From contig JAMWET010000949.1 of the NCBI GenBank assembly GCA_024036415.1, forward strand, positions 633,501-697,500: 64,000 nucleotides of DNA, given 5' to 3'. The DNA comes from Prochilodus magdalenae (Eukaryota; Chordata; Actinopteri; Characiformes; Prochilodontidae). Shown here piece by piece: positions 37,255 through 49,769 of the stretch. The translations under genes were made by a program, and so were the position numbers. The notes under the pieces were generated by a model. That model had not been told where the DNA came from. It searched no databases and saw only the letters and a program-made list of their open reading frames with translations. Each line of letters opens with the position of its first letter. Position 1 is the stretch's first letter.

Positions 37255-40200
37255 CTGTGAAAACAGAGAAAACAAGGTCAAAGTCGTGCCTCATAGTACT
37301 GGGAAAATCAAAACTAGGTTAGAAGTCATTTCAATGTTTGCAGAATCTCTATGGCTACACCAAACAAAAGTGCATGGAGGCAGTTAGTCATGTGGTCTTA
37401 TGGAAAACTGTAGTCACACTCACTTCCTTTTTATTTTTTCATCTCCGCTAAATCACAGCGAGTGTTCATCTGCTAATTACCAATGACAAAACAGTGGGAG
37501 TACAGGACTGAATTCTGAGCAGACTACATGGACCTTCAGTACGACTGCATGACAGATCTCATAGCATTTCATATTCACAATCCAAACTGCATGATATGGA
37601 CCAGATAGTATACTGTAATTACACTGCTACATAAAAAACATTGCTCTATCCAGACATCCATACGTACAGTATCTATGACTGTTGTAGGAAGATGGCCACA
37701 TATAAAATATAAAATAGTAAAAACAGCTAAAAACATTATTGATGCTCTAGCAACAGATATGCAAACAGTGTAATATGAACAGTAAACCTCAGCACTCTGG
37801 TAACGTCTGAAAAGACTGGGTGACTTCCACCTTAAATAGCGCCTGAGTGAATCTGTGGCCGGATGCGCCACTTAATGTAGAAAGGGAAAACTCATAAAGA
37901 ATTTTAAACTCTGTGTAATTCAGGCTATATCCCACCTGCAGCTTTAGATGGAGCTTCACCTGTATATTATATTTAAGTTGTCTTTGGTAAGACATACTGT
38001 GTTTGTGAATGATAGGACATTTTAACAAGGCAATGTTAGCACAGTTTGTGCTGACTCTTACACAGAGAGGTGACACTAACAGAGCTGAGTGACAAGCTGC
38101 ACTGTATAAATAATCTTCCTTGCTGGGTAAACAGTTATAAATATGAGAAACCATTTCTCAGTTTCATTTGTGCATAACAGGTGATAGAGTAAAGAAAAAC
38201 AGAGATCAGACAGAGTGCAAGGGGCAGCATGGAGCAGGGACTTAAGACAGTTTCATTATTTTTCATCCCGGTTTTGTTGATTTAATAATAGTGTATATAA
38301 TAATTCTGTGTCCAGTTAACGCAGATGGAGGCATCGCACACAGCTGGCTTCGCCAACAATATATGCTGTATAAACTGTATCAAATGTGTGTGTGTGGTAT
38401 ATAAACAGTGATAGATGTTCTCACCTCTCTGACCACAGTTCTGTACTCCTCTGGGGCACCTGCACTCATTACTGTTGTATAGACCGTGATGCTGGACACC
38501 AGAAACACGGAGGTTAGTAAACAGTCTAATGCTTTATGATTTAAAAGTCACCAAAATACTTATTTAGAATCTGGGAGTAGCAGCTGTATGTAGGACTGAT
38601 GGCAAATCCAGGACTACTTGCTAAATAAACAACTGGGCTATGCATATACAGGGAATAAACAAGAAACACCTGGGGCTAAGAGGGTGGAGCTACAGACTAG
38701 AGACAGGTGAGACAGATAACCCGGAGGCAGGACATGGGAGGAGACAGAAACAAAAAACCAAAAAAAAAAACAATAACAAAAAATTTCCTAGTCCTAATTT
38801 GATCCTGTCCTAACATTTTCTTGCCATTAATTTCAGAATAAGTGTATATATACAAAAACAACATCAAAATGAAACATCAAATATCCTGTTTTTTTATCCT
38901 GTACCGCTTTTGTTTATACACAGTCAAAGTAAATAATAAAATGACTGCTTTCTGCTTTTATTTGCTTTTAACATATTCCAATTTTTTTCAAACTGCATTT
39001 GTAAACAGTCAGGCCTTTTCCAACAAGTGACGGGTATCTGGTACAAAACCAGATACACATTAAAAAAATGTTTTTTTTTTGGGTATACATTTTTTTGGGC
39101 TATACATTGTATGAAAATTATATGAGGTTGGAGCAAATATAAAATAAAGGCTCCAAAATTGCTTGGAATAAAAATCCATTTCAATTACTAATTCTTTGGA
39201 CAGTGAAGATAGGTTTACATAGGTTTTTGTCAGTTGTCATGACAGGCTTGTGTAGGTGTCATATAGCCTTACAAATGCTGCCTCACTGTAAAGTGTTACC
39301 AAATGTTACCATATGTATCACTCAGCACTAATGACTAATGACTAATCGAAATATCAGCTCTGCGTTTAGTACATTGCATAAGTTCCTCATTCCTGTGGCT
39401 ATAACAGCTGTATGTTAAGTTAATGTAAGATGTTTTTGTTGAGGAAGTGGGGTAAATCCAGTACATAAGCTGGAACAAAAGGGAAGTGAAAGTCCACCTA
39501 TGTGCACTTTAAAAAAAACATGTGACTGATTGACAGTGTAGCTCTCGACCACAATCCACAGAAAAACTTGCTTCTCACCTGTTACAGACTGGGTTCACTG
39601 ATAGAACCTAAAGGACAGAGCAATAGAGCTGCAGTTAAATCACAAAAGTCTCACTCTGCTGATGTCAATCAAAAGGAACAACAGTCTGTAAAACCCATTC
39701 AAACAGACCGCATACTGTTAATGTCAAAGCAACAAGTCTGCCTGTGTGCTAAGAGCTAATGCTGACAAAGCTAGTCATGTGATCATGACTCTTATGACTT
39801 TCATGGCTACTTGTTTAAACTGGCTTGCTCATTTTTACTTTCCTGATGAGTCAGATTAGCAGGATGATGATACATACAGTGAGGAAAATAAATATTTGAA
39901 CACCCTGCAACACCCTACAAGTTCTCCCACTTAGAAATCATGGAGGGGTCTGAAGTTTTCATCTTAGGTGCATGTCCACTGTGAGAGACATGATCTAAAA
40001 AAAACCTGGAAATCACAATGTATGATTTTTTAATAATTTATTTGTGTGTTACTGCTGCAAATAAGTATTTGAACACCTGCCAATCAGCAGAAATTCTGGC
40101 CTTAAAAACCTGTTAGTCCGCCTCTGAAAACTCCACCTCCACCTTTGAGGTAGTAAGCTGCATAAAGACACCTGTCCACCCCACACAATCAGTAACTGTA

Positions 40201-43200
40201 TGCATGTTTTCCCAGTTATCCTATTAACCTCTTTTCCAGTCAGAAACACAGGATTTTCGTAGCATATGGTTTTTAAGTCCTTTTAAACCATCCTGGATTG
40301 TCCTTCTAGGAAAGTGTTTTGAAATTTTTGAAAGACTATGCAGTGCTTGTTATTTCAATTTATTACTGTGTTTTATTTGTTTTACCTGAACTAATCATAA
40401 TGACCTGTATGTTACTCAGGTACTAGTACAATGACATATATATTTAACCGTCCTAGTTGTGATTTGCGTATCAAGAAAAACCCTGCAAACGTCCAGGCTG
40501 AATAATCAGGCTGGGCATTGATTACAGTTGCCTTCGGATAAAGAGCTACAGTTCAAATGACATGTTTGGTGCTTCAGCAGAATTTCCACAATAGAATCTT
40601 TGTTTGTGACACAATGACACAATGCCTCTTCAGATCGATTCAGAGTGACATGTTATCCAAACGCAACTGCTCTTCAATGGAGCAATTCAACATGAATTTC
40701 AAAGGCAGAGATGTGGTAGTATTATTTGCCCTATACCGAATCAGACTAATACAGAACCCTATAATAATAAACCTCTCATTAAGGCTGAAAGAGACTTTTG
40801 TACCTACCTGATAAAGAGAACGTATGTTGATGTTATTTTGACCTGTAGCATTCAATGCTTTTATAGCCACGTCTCTAAGTAAGTAAAAGAAAGTGTGAGA
40901 AGGAGTGCAATGATTACGTTTGTATTTATTTTATTCAGTAATGCTAAACCTTTTAAGGCACTCACCTTCTAGGATCGCGTTTCGGTGTGGGCAGCCAGTG
41001 GTCATAGTTTGTCTCAACAAGATACCATCTAGAACAAAAAGTGCAATAAAAATATAAGTGGTGATTTCTATACATCCTTACACCTACATCTATACAGGCA
41101 GCTGAAAAAGCATGACCAAAAGAAAGACACTCTTAGCCAAGGGGATTCCAAACCCTTGGAAAAATCAATGAACTGGGACAAATTTGTCTTTTTACTAATT
41201 AAAAACACAATAACATATTCTGTATGTCAGCATGATTCAGCAAGCAATTCAACTATTAAAACGAATGCTTATTATTATAAGTTGTGTGTATGTACTTGTG
41301 TTGTGTTGCACTTATATCGACCTTCTCGTCTCTGTAGGTATGAGCACTGGGCTGGGGTTGCTAGGTAGTGATCTTTTTGCTTTATATATGTCTGTGTATT
41401 AATCTCTAGGTATCAGCACTGGCCCCTTGTTTGGGCAGTGTCTGAGCTCATGGTGAGCTTTATGCTCTTAAACTTCCTGTACTAGCTGGAATATTATCTA
41501 ATGGAACACTAAGCATGGTTGTAAGTTGCTCCGCATAAGAGCGTTTGCTAAATGCCTTAAATGTAAATGTAAATGTTATTCATGGTTATTGAGCACTACC
41601 TGAAAATAGAATTTATGCCATAATGAGTTACAGTTAAGGCGCAATTTAGAAAAGTTGACACAAACTGTTCAAATTCTCCAAAAACCAGCCCCAAAAATGC
41701 AAAGTCCAAAAAGTTTCCAAAAATTTTTTGATCTCAGTAGCAAATCTTATCTCCGAAAGTTGCTGTCTACAGCGGTGGAAGGTAATGCACATGTTAACTC
41801 TTGCTTTGCTTCTATTTATATCACTTCTTTTCTTCACTGCTGAATTTGATTCTGACCGATAGCAGGTGGCTGTGACTGTTGTAATGGTAGCTTTCCAAGA
41901 GCTCCAGTCATCATTGCGCTTATTACTCCTTGCACTGTACTTAAATGATCCATCTGTGGGCTGAACGTTCGACATGATTGACAAGAGGTTAGAAAATGTC
42001 ATCTGGGCAGCAGTGCTACTTCCTTACAGTCAGATTTGCCTCATTGCTACAGTGACTATCACCTCTTGATGTTAATAATGTAAATTTTAAATAGTAAGCC
42101 ACTGCGCTGGACTGGTGGCCTGCCCAGGGTGTTTCCTGCCTCCTGCAGCCCAGAAAGCTAAAGCGGAAAAATATAAAGAAATATATAAAGATAGATAAAG
42201 CGGTTTAGATAATCAGTGAACGAGTGAGTAATAAAAGCCCATTAAACTGTTCTTCCACCAAGAAACGGAGCTCATTAGCAGTAGGCTATGGTCCTCAGAA
42301 AACATACCCGTCAGTCAGTTGCAGTAACTATCCGTCCTACAATAAAGACGATAACATCAGTGCTTACTGTCCCATCTTCCAGTCCAGAGGCCATATGTCT
42401 GCAGGCCCGCTCCTGTCTCTGGTGATGACCACGCCTTCTTTTGGGAGGACTCCACCGACAATGTAGTACACATCTGTGATAATGGGCACTTTGGACAGCC
42501 TCATCACTGCATCGTCAAAATCTGTGGCCACCTCAAGAGTCTCCATGCACAAACACAGAGACACTGGCTATTTCTCACAACAGAAATAGTGTATGTTGCA
42601 CACATACATCGACATATCTACAGTAACAACAGAGTTCAGTTTGATTCATAGATACTAGGGCCAAACTGATATAGATAGTTTGGATGACATTAGGGTCCCA
42701 GAGCTTCATGGTAAAAGCCATATGTCATATAAATATAAACCCACATTCAGTAATGTGATACTATTTAAGATGATAATGTACTGGCGCAGTATTTAAAAGG
42801 CAGAACTTCAGAGGCAGGCAAAAGTCAGATCCATTTTAGTTGCAGCTTGACTTTGGACCATCTAACTGTATTAGTAGTGGTGGTCCTATGAGGTTGGACT
42901 TTGGTTCTATTGGTTTATTTACCTCTCTCACCAGCCAGCTAACAGGAGAGCTCTTCAGCAGGAATGCTGAGATGACATTTTCCCACCAGTGGCCTTTATC
43001 TGGAACAGGAAAATCGAAAGAAGTTGAATGGATGAATGCAAAATCTACAGTTGAGTTCATGTAAGATGACATACACACCTCGTTGATCCCCTGACACAGT
43101 GAACTTGTTTGCACTTTGCCCAGTCCATAACCCAACATAACCAGCAAAAGAGGTGCCCCTGTAGGCAACCTGGAAAAGACAAGGCAATTAGACATGAACA

Positions 43201-45413
43201 ACAACTGGGGTGATTAAAAAGGTGCCATATAACACATGCTGCTAAAGCAAGATGGCTTTAAAGGTGTAACATCTAATTTGGAACAAGATGTCAGGCATAA
43301 GGTCTCCTCCTACCTGTCCATTTTTGATGAACTGAATATCGATGGTAAGATTTTTCAGGACATCATGGGGGTAGTCCAAGTTTCGGCCATGATAAATATT
43401 TCCCTTAGTGCTCTGAGCCACAATACTGGTACAGAACCTAGAATACATAAAGGAACCAGGCCTGTGAATGGAAATCCACATCCAACAACATGCTCACAAT
43501 ATTAACTAATCTTCAATTTCAAACCATATGCAGAGTAAGTACCTACAGTACAAAAACCAGCAACCACCCTTCATTTATGTTATTTCCAGCCACAATGGCC
43601 ATTAAATACTATCTCTTAATTTTCCAGTTTCAGGAAAAAAGCAGTAATCATATACTTAACTGGAAAATACACAGAAGCCTCAACAACTGTGGCCACCCTT
43701 TGCCTTTATTAAATTCCGTTGGGGAAGACTTGCTTTCAGTTAGCCAACTAAATTGGCAATTAAAATTAAATGAAATTTAAATTTCTTTTTGCAAGTGGAT
43801 TATTAGATCTGATCCCAGACACATCTCCTGAAGAATTAATAACCTGAGTTTATTGGCTGATTTGACTGGGAATGAAGTAAGCGAAGGGTGGTCTTTTTCT
43901 GTACAGTACTGTACTGTATGTAACACACTTTGCATATTATACTAAATAGTATACTGAACTAAATCCAACATGAGTGTGCAATACGTACGCTGACACCTCG
44001 TAGGCAAAGTTGAGAAGGACAATGTCAGAGATGTCAGACTGATAGTATGAAGCCATGCCCCTGATCTCGCCTGCGTACGGCTGCGGTACATACTTCTCCA
44101 GAGCTTTCACTATGGGGGTGACAGCACGGTGCACCCATTTTGGAATAGTGGTACTGTAATGAGACAAAGATGATACAGAACAAGATTAAGCAGACTACAT
44201 GGCATCTGTATGTAAATAGTGTGATATGTTTACTCAAGAATAGGGGTGTGATGATATGACTGATGCATGACTGCATTCACTAGGCTGGGTCCACAGCTCT
44301 GTATTCTTACAATATGCAGTGTTTACCTTTTTGCCATTTGCACCTGCACAGAGAGGAACTTGTTTTCCACATTTAACCCATTTGTGAGGTGAAACGCCCC
44401 TATTCCACACACATACACACACTAGGGGTGAGGGGGCAAACTTGCCCAAAGTGGTGGGCAGCCCTATTAACAACACCCAGGCAGCAGCTGGGGGTTAGGT
44501 GCCTTGCTCATGGGTGCTTCAGTCATATGTTGCTGGCTAAAGGGATCAAACTGTTGACCTTCCAGTTACAAGGCTGGCTCTCCAACCTTCAGGCCACAAC
44601 TGCCCCTGTTGGCTTAAGATGGCATAATTGCATTGCCCACTTTCATAGTGCACATTGTTACAGTTCTGTATTGCAATAGCACAACTTCACAATGCATTAG
44701 TACATTAGTACATTAGTTTGGATCCATATAGAAGCATAGGACAATACTCCTTCTAATAACCAGTTCTACTGACTGCATTTAAAGGAGTTAGTAACCAGCT
44801 CTACTATCTAGTCCCATGTAGTTATGTAAGATTTGAACTGATCTGTAACTTTCTGCATAGTTCTGCAAAGCTTCTTTCAGTATTAGTTCCTAGTTCTCTC
44901 TTCTTTATTTCTGGCTTGTTTCTCTGTGTTGTTGGTTCAGCACCTGCACCTACTCGCCCACTGCTTCGGTGTTGCTCATACCAGCTTTTAAATGCACATT
45001 AAAAGGATCCAGAAAACAGCAGACCCTGAAATTCAAGACCCTGTGCTGACAGAGATGCCGGGTTGCACAGCACTTTGAGTGTGTGTTGGTAGTTTATGAA
45101 TGCAGTAACTTTTAAACCACTTTTACTTGTGCATGGATTCCAGCTACTCCCATTATAGCTGCCTGCGATATGCTTCCAATCAAAACCGCGCACACAAAGA
45201 AAGACCCCCCCAAATCCGCCAACATGCCAGCCATGGCACTCACTCGATCACCGCCGCAGCTGCCTCTCGCAAGAAGTCTCTGTCAAATATCTTCATTAGT
45301 GGCTCCCATCTCTGCTCGGCGGGCACGTCCAGGCTGATGTTGACCAGAGGCGGGGAGAAGCTGCCCCCGCACATTGTTACTCCGACCACCGCCCAGAAAA
45401 TCATTGACTTCAT
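37189..45413 (-). CDS. naaa: N-acylethanolamine acid amidase (complete, 11 exons)
   Basis: Lysosomal N-terminal-nucleophile cysteine amidase that hydrolyses fatty-acid ethanolamides such as palmitoylethanolamide at acid pH. Exons in coding order: 45244-45413, 43989-44153, 43314-43437, 43079-43169, 42923-42999, 42368-42540, 40966-41028, 40808-40874, 39579-39607, 38425-38491, 37189-37254. Total 1092 nt, 363 residues (human as I recall it: 359). Signal peptide about 1-19. The precursor is autocleaved before Cys114 (F|CTSIVAQ), the nucleophile; Arg130 and Asp133 (HGRNLDYP) match human Arg142 and Asp145. Other family blocks: [52 protein letters not shown]. Sequons at N25, N141, N296. Start ATG at 45413 has a good context (caccATGA) and yields the signal peptide; an in-frame upstream ATG at 45488 would bury it. 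CTSIVAQ and ADIWPLD favour NAAA over acid ceramidase ASAH1. Confidence 0.95.
39579..39607 (-). CDS. naaa: naaa exon 9, 29 nt
   Basis: Exon 8 ends in phase 0 and exon 10 begins with one base of a split codon, so a 3k+2 exon matching human ILSVVPVYNN was required. The minus strand at this position reads a polypyrimidine tract, ttag, then VLSVNPVCN plus AG, then donor gtgaga: exactly 29 nt, joining to C of exon 10 as Ser. It restores the full alignment and the reading frame. Confidence 0.88.
39875..40200 (+). mobile_element. 5' fragment of a Tc1-like element
   Basis: Starts TACAGTGAGGAAAATAAATA, with internal direct repetition of the terminal motif (aataagtatttgaacacctg), then the leader-like segment cacctgtccaccccacaca seen before the ORF in Tc1 elements. 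Truncated before the transposase. Lies in the naaa intron between exons 40808-40874 and 39579-39607. Confidence 0.7.
41290..41575 (+). mobile_element. diverged SINE with V-SINE-type tail
   Basis: Ends gttgctccgcataagagcgtttgctaaatg followed by aaatgtaaatgtaaatg, the tail type of 34654-34833. The head is poorly preserved. Located in a naaa intron. Confidence 0.6.
42095..42215 (+). mobile_element. 3' fragment of repeat family shared with 54790-55035 and 59465-59700
   Basis: Blocks ctggactggtggcctgcccagggtgtttcctgcct and a terminal agcggttta are common to all three. 3' truncated SINE/LINE-type repeat in a naaa intron. Confidence 0.55.
44331..44608 (-). mobile_element. tRNA-derived SINE, family 1, reverse orientation
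   Basis: The reverse complement begins gcagttgtggcctgaaggtt, has a gtttgatccctt box-B-like segment, then tttgggcaagtttgccccct and a gtgtgtatgtgtgtgg tract, matching 17813-18035 along its length. In naaa intron 1. Confidence 0.7.
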
Positions 45414-46130
45414 GGTGAGGAGCCTACAGAGCCTACAGTTGCCCGAGCTGAGGGGTGACACTGTGTGGTGGCTTTGGCCGAACACCACCAGCAGCGCTCA
45501 CCTCTCTGTCAACTTCCGCGTTGAGTAACGCATGTCAACTTGTGAAGAAGTCTCCACAACCAATCAATCTCCCCTATTAAAACCACCACATGAGGAAATG
45601 CACAACAGCAGGGCTCATCTGAGGAGACGCGGTCACTCCAAATAAACAGGAACACGTCGCGAGCAGTAGTGCAGAGTTCCGGGGGCTTGCATTCACTGTG
45701 CAGTGTGGGGACCTATAGACCAATCATAATAATGATTATAATCCCACATCGAAAACAGTACAAACACCTGAACAAACACGGTTAAACACTGAATAAACAA
45801 ACTACCGAGTCCCTCAGAGGATCCCCAACGATGCATGTGTTGTCCTCTTGTTGTAAAGGGGCGTGGTCTTCTTTGTACCCAATCCCGCGCGCTGGAGTCC
45901 AACTTACTGCTGTCCAGTGTTTGAGCTGAGCACGGATGCTATCAGGATGTGATGATGAATGATCTGATTAATTAATGACTGAGTTATGATTGGACTGTGT
46001 TATGATGTGATTACTAATTCCTCTGTACCATAATGCTTTTTAGCACAGCTGTACAGATGCTACATTTTTTAATATGTTGAATCTTTATATAATATTCTGT
46101 AATTTTATGTATATATTAGTTTTTATTATG

Positions 46131-46386
46131 TACACAACCAGTCAAAGGTTTAGACACACACAACTAGACCAATAGAATTGGTCCAAAATTGCTTAGAAAA
46201 TCTTGGCAACCTCCAGTGCAGGGTAGGGAAGCTGTTTTATTCTCCGGTAAAGTTCTATTTTGGATGTTTTAAGATGAATTCCATGAGTGCTATTTTAAAG
46301 TTTAATGTCTTCATTTTTGTACATATAGAGATACAAATAGATAACATAAGGAGAGCCTTCTATGAGCAGCCATACTTTTGACCGGT
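46131..46386. mobile_element. ~256-bp non-autonomous Tc1-type element
   Basis: The left end CACAACCAGTCAAAGGTTT and the inverse of the right end (CACCACCGGTCAAAAGTAT) are inverted repeats of the Tc1 CAGTCAAAAGTTT type. TA precedes the left end; the interior carries no transposase. Confidence 0.75.
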
Positions 46387-47430
46387 GGTGTTTATTTCTA
46401 ACCAGACCTGCATATATGTAGACATGCATAAGTACAGATATACACAAGTCTTATGAGCTCATTTCCATGGCCTCTTTATTATTTTTAATAATACTTTTAC
46501 TTTATTCTATCTACTGGTTTATATTTTTATTTTTTCCATTAGTGAAATAGTTGTTAACAGTCTGTGAGTCTGTCTGGTCTATTTAGTATATTACACAACT
46601 GTGTGCACTCACCACAACAAACAATGCGCTTGGTAAAATAAAGTGATTCTGAATTGATCACTAGATGATGCAATCACTGGTTCTGATAAGCAAGAGATCA
46701 TTGAGCTTATTCAAAAATAAAATAGTGGTATTAGTAAAGTGCTGCTAAGGGACAAAGTGATAATAATGTGCAATCAAATGATTATAATAATATCACAATA
46801 TGAATGCATGTATACTTTATCCTAATGTTTAACAACGTTTATGCATATTTAAAAGGTTTTTAGAAGAGTTAAGGTAAAGCAGACTCTGAACCATGGTTAT
46901 GTTAAAACATTTACTGTACTATATGTCAATCCTTTTTAACTGTCACTTCCACCTATACTTGTGGTATACTTACAGGTGCTTGTGCATAGGTGGGTAATAA
47001 GACATGTTAGCCATGCTTGAACTTAAGTGCACTGTTTCAATATGTTGTTGGTCATCATAGCACAAACACAGGCAGCACAGATAAACACATAAGACAGAAT
47101 AGTAAAAGACAAAACTCATGTCCAGAGCTGATGATGGTAGGCGGAGGCATCTCAACAATTTTCACAGTGACCAAATACCTAGAGAGCTGTAAAAGGCCAC
47201 TAATCTGCATCTCCCATGACTGTGGAAACACTGTTGGAAATAATACTGTAGATTTAATATGGTAGTCATTTGGATTAGGGTGAGCTAAGGAGCAGATTTG
47301 CACTACTCTTAGTGTTGTTTCAAAAGTCATATCAGTTGTGTTGTTTATAATAATGCATGTTTATAAGCTCTTTAACTATATAATGTTCTTACATATATAA
47401 TGTTCTTATCCATAACTTTACTTGGGTTAA

Positions 47431-47849
47431 AGGAGCATTATGCAAAACGGATCTGTTGAATGCATACTACTTACAGCCCCTCCTTCTTCATCTTTACACT
47501 TTCCCTGTTTATGTACCAGTCTGAAGTATTATTGTGAATTCAGCATCAAAATCCAGAAACCCAGAAAGGAAAACAATGCCAATGTTATTGTGAGGCAGTG
47601 CTGCTCCTGTATTAGCCCATGCAGGGACTCAACACTTCGGTGACACACTAGCACCTTTTGAGGTACTAAGTGGCATTATGAGACAGGATGGTCTGGGGCT
47701 AGCTTGTTAGCATGCAACCCTATATATCACTACAACACAGTGATTAGACATCTCGGGCATGGCACCAAAATGATCATTTATTCATATTTTGATAATAATT
47801 ATAGTTTATGTTTGGACATTTTAAACTAAAAATCTTACATATTGCTCCT
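47431..47849. mobile_element. 419-bp TTAA-flanked element with short TIRs
   Basis: Ends AGGAGCATTATGCAAA and the inverse AGGAGCAATATGTAAG, flanked by TTAA at 47427-47430 and 47850-47853. No transposase. TTAA duplication suggests piggyBac-type mobilisation, although AAAGGAGC could instead be part of a longer TIR. A solo end lies at 14751. Confidence 0.7.
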
Positions 47850-48168
47850 TTAAACAGCCTACAAATGTACCCGGCACTGTTTCAATATCATCATATTACA
47901 AATACAAGAAACACAGACGGACAGATATTAAAGGGCAAGAACTGCTGATGATGGTAGGCAGACGCATTTCCTAAAGTTTTAGCAGTGACCAAGGAACTGG
48001 AGTGCTGTAAATAGGCTGCAAAAATACAACGCTAAGTCCGGCTCTAGGTTTGTACCCTTAGCTGGCTAAACAAACTATTGCGTTTATCTCTAAGCTTCCG
48101 AAGACTGCTACAACACACACAGACCTATAACCTAGCTCTGCCCTTCAAAATAAAAGTCTCATATATTT

Positions 48169-48191
48169 CATATATATATATATATATATAA
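48169..48191 (+). repeat. (TA)n microsatellite
   Basis: Alternating AT tract upstream of the BLVRB-like promoter. A similar short tract is at 63938-63953. Confidence 0.9.
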
Positions 48192-48553
48192 ATGATCACT
48201 GCATGTAGTCAAATAATAACACATAAGACAAGACATTTGTGGGAGAAACATCTGCACCCAGAACCACATCCTACCCTAGCACACACACACCACATGAATT
48301 ACTGAACTTTAATTTTGTTATGTACTTTTTATACGTACTATGTATGGGATCATGTGGATTTGGACCCAGCATGAATCTCGTCCTTGAATTTCTTCAAATT
48401 CGGTGGGAAATAACTCCCTCTAGCGTCTAAATGGAGTACAAACACATTACACAAGCAAGCAGTAACAGCGTGACACTGAAGGAAATGGATATTCATCTAC
48501 TCTGCATAGGAATACAGGAGAGCTACGTGATGCCTTTCTGACTTTGTTGTCAC

Positions 48554-48565
48554 TGCGCATGCGCT
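48554..48565 (+). promoter_or_regulatory. NRF1-type palindromic site, promoter of the BLVRB-like gene
   Basis: TGCGCATGCGCT, containing the NRF1 core GCGCATGCGC, about 215 bp upstream of the first donor. CpG-rich compared with the surroundings and followed by a pyrimidine-rich stretch (cccctctctctctcaccct) that could hold the start site. No TATA box. Confidence 0.55.
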
Positions 48566-48599
48566 GACAGCTGTTTTCATAAGTTCACTGAAGAGACAC

Positions 48600-48772
48600 A
48601 ACCCCTCTCTCTCTCACCCTGCGCTGTTCACACTGAGCATTTGCTTTCGTTCCTTTGGGAGACAGACCTACAGTTGCGTAAGACAACCCTGCTGGACCAC
48701 CACCATCTTCCCTCGAAAAGGACACGGACGGTTTCTGCACATCTGCAGGTGAAGACGCCCCGTGTAGACCCC
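48600..48772 (+). other. candidate 5' non-coding exon of the BLVRB-like gene
   Basis: A consensus donor ccc|gtaagt at 48773 and an acceptor tttcacag before 49750 define a non-coding first exon. The exon 2 leader (49750-49769) precedes the ATG at 49770. The 5' end is approximate. Confidence 0.55.
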
Positions 48773-49769
48773 GTAAGTAACTGAAGTGCTAATGTGCGCT
48801 ATTTCAGTGCCACTGTATGCGGGGTGCATGAATATAGAGAGAGAATGATGAATATTCAGTATATACGGGTTGCTATTGCCTGGTAGGCTGTAATACTGGA
48901 TTAAAACAATGTTATATGAAATCTCCTGGGGTTTCTCTAGATAATATACAGTCAGGGTCTTTTATAGGCCTTTTTGGTGGTTTTTTGGTTTAATTGTCGC
49001 CCCTCAGTGCATATAAATAAGTGTTACATGACACAGTTCCGGATGTTTGGCAGGTGGATGACACCAGAGGGCGCTTTACCTACCTCTGTGCAGTCATATT
49101 AACTTTTTAATGTCCATATCTGAACTTTCCTTTGACCTGTGTTAGCAACACAAAATTTGACCATAAGTCAAAACAAGTTGGACGAATGGATTAGTAGGCA
49201 TTTTGCGAGGTAGATCAGCACCAGCACTCAGCTCAGAACTACAGACTGTGAGGATCCCATATTCTTGTCTTCAGGGTTTTGCTGAACATTGTTCACTGGT
49301 GAACCCTCTTCCTGGAGGTTCCTGTAGTGTTTCTATCGGTTTCACCTCCAACCCAAATCTACTGCACCTTGTATACTTGACCAACGACCTCTGAAAGGGC
49401 TAGACAATACTGACACAATTCAGCATCACAATGTTTTCCGGATAAGTCACCTTATCGGATGGTATTTAAGGTTGTATTAATAAGGTTAATGAGTCCGTAC
49501 TTCCTGAGTCCTTTTATCCTCTGATAACAGACTGACTTATCAACCTGACATAGCCTGACTGATTTGTCTTGGTTCCCGTTAAAAGTGGGCATTACCCAGT
49601 GCTGTAAAGGTTATTAAGACTGAATGTATGTGTTTTTATGTAGTTTGTACTCGCCTTTCAAAACAGTTCCCTGCAAGTGACATCCATTGGGTCATATAGT
49701 TACTGCTAATGGATCTTAACTGTTGACATCTGTCTGTGCTCTTTCACAGGCAGCGCAACTTGCCTCAAG

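Larger units (their letters stand above)
45414..48599. other. intergenic between divergent naaa and the BLVRB-like gene
   Basis: The left ~150 bp should hold the naaa 5' UTR and promoter; no TATA box or named motif is convincing. The rest holds a Tc1-type MITE (46131-46386), a TTAA-flanked element (47431-47849) with related sequence on both sides (47020-47260 and 47880-48060), and a (TA)n tract (48169-48191). No coding exons recognised. Confidence 0.6.

Noticed and set aside
38491..38530. Extending naaa exon 10 upstream to read [10 protein letters not shown] before ITVYTT
   Set aside because: It would need a poor acceptor and a non-matching phase; the 29-nt exon at 39579-39607 fits phase, acceptor strength and homology much better.
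45414..45488. Upstream in-frame ATG extending naaa by 25 residues
   Set aside because: It would bury the signal peptide behind a polar stretch; ATG at 45413 has the better context and the expected length.
45127..45528. 133-codon plus-strand ORF
   Set aside because: Antisense to naaa exon 1, whose signal peptide, splice phase and homology are clear.
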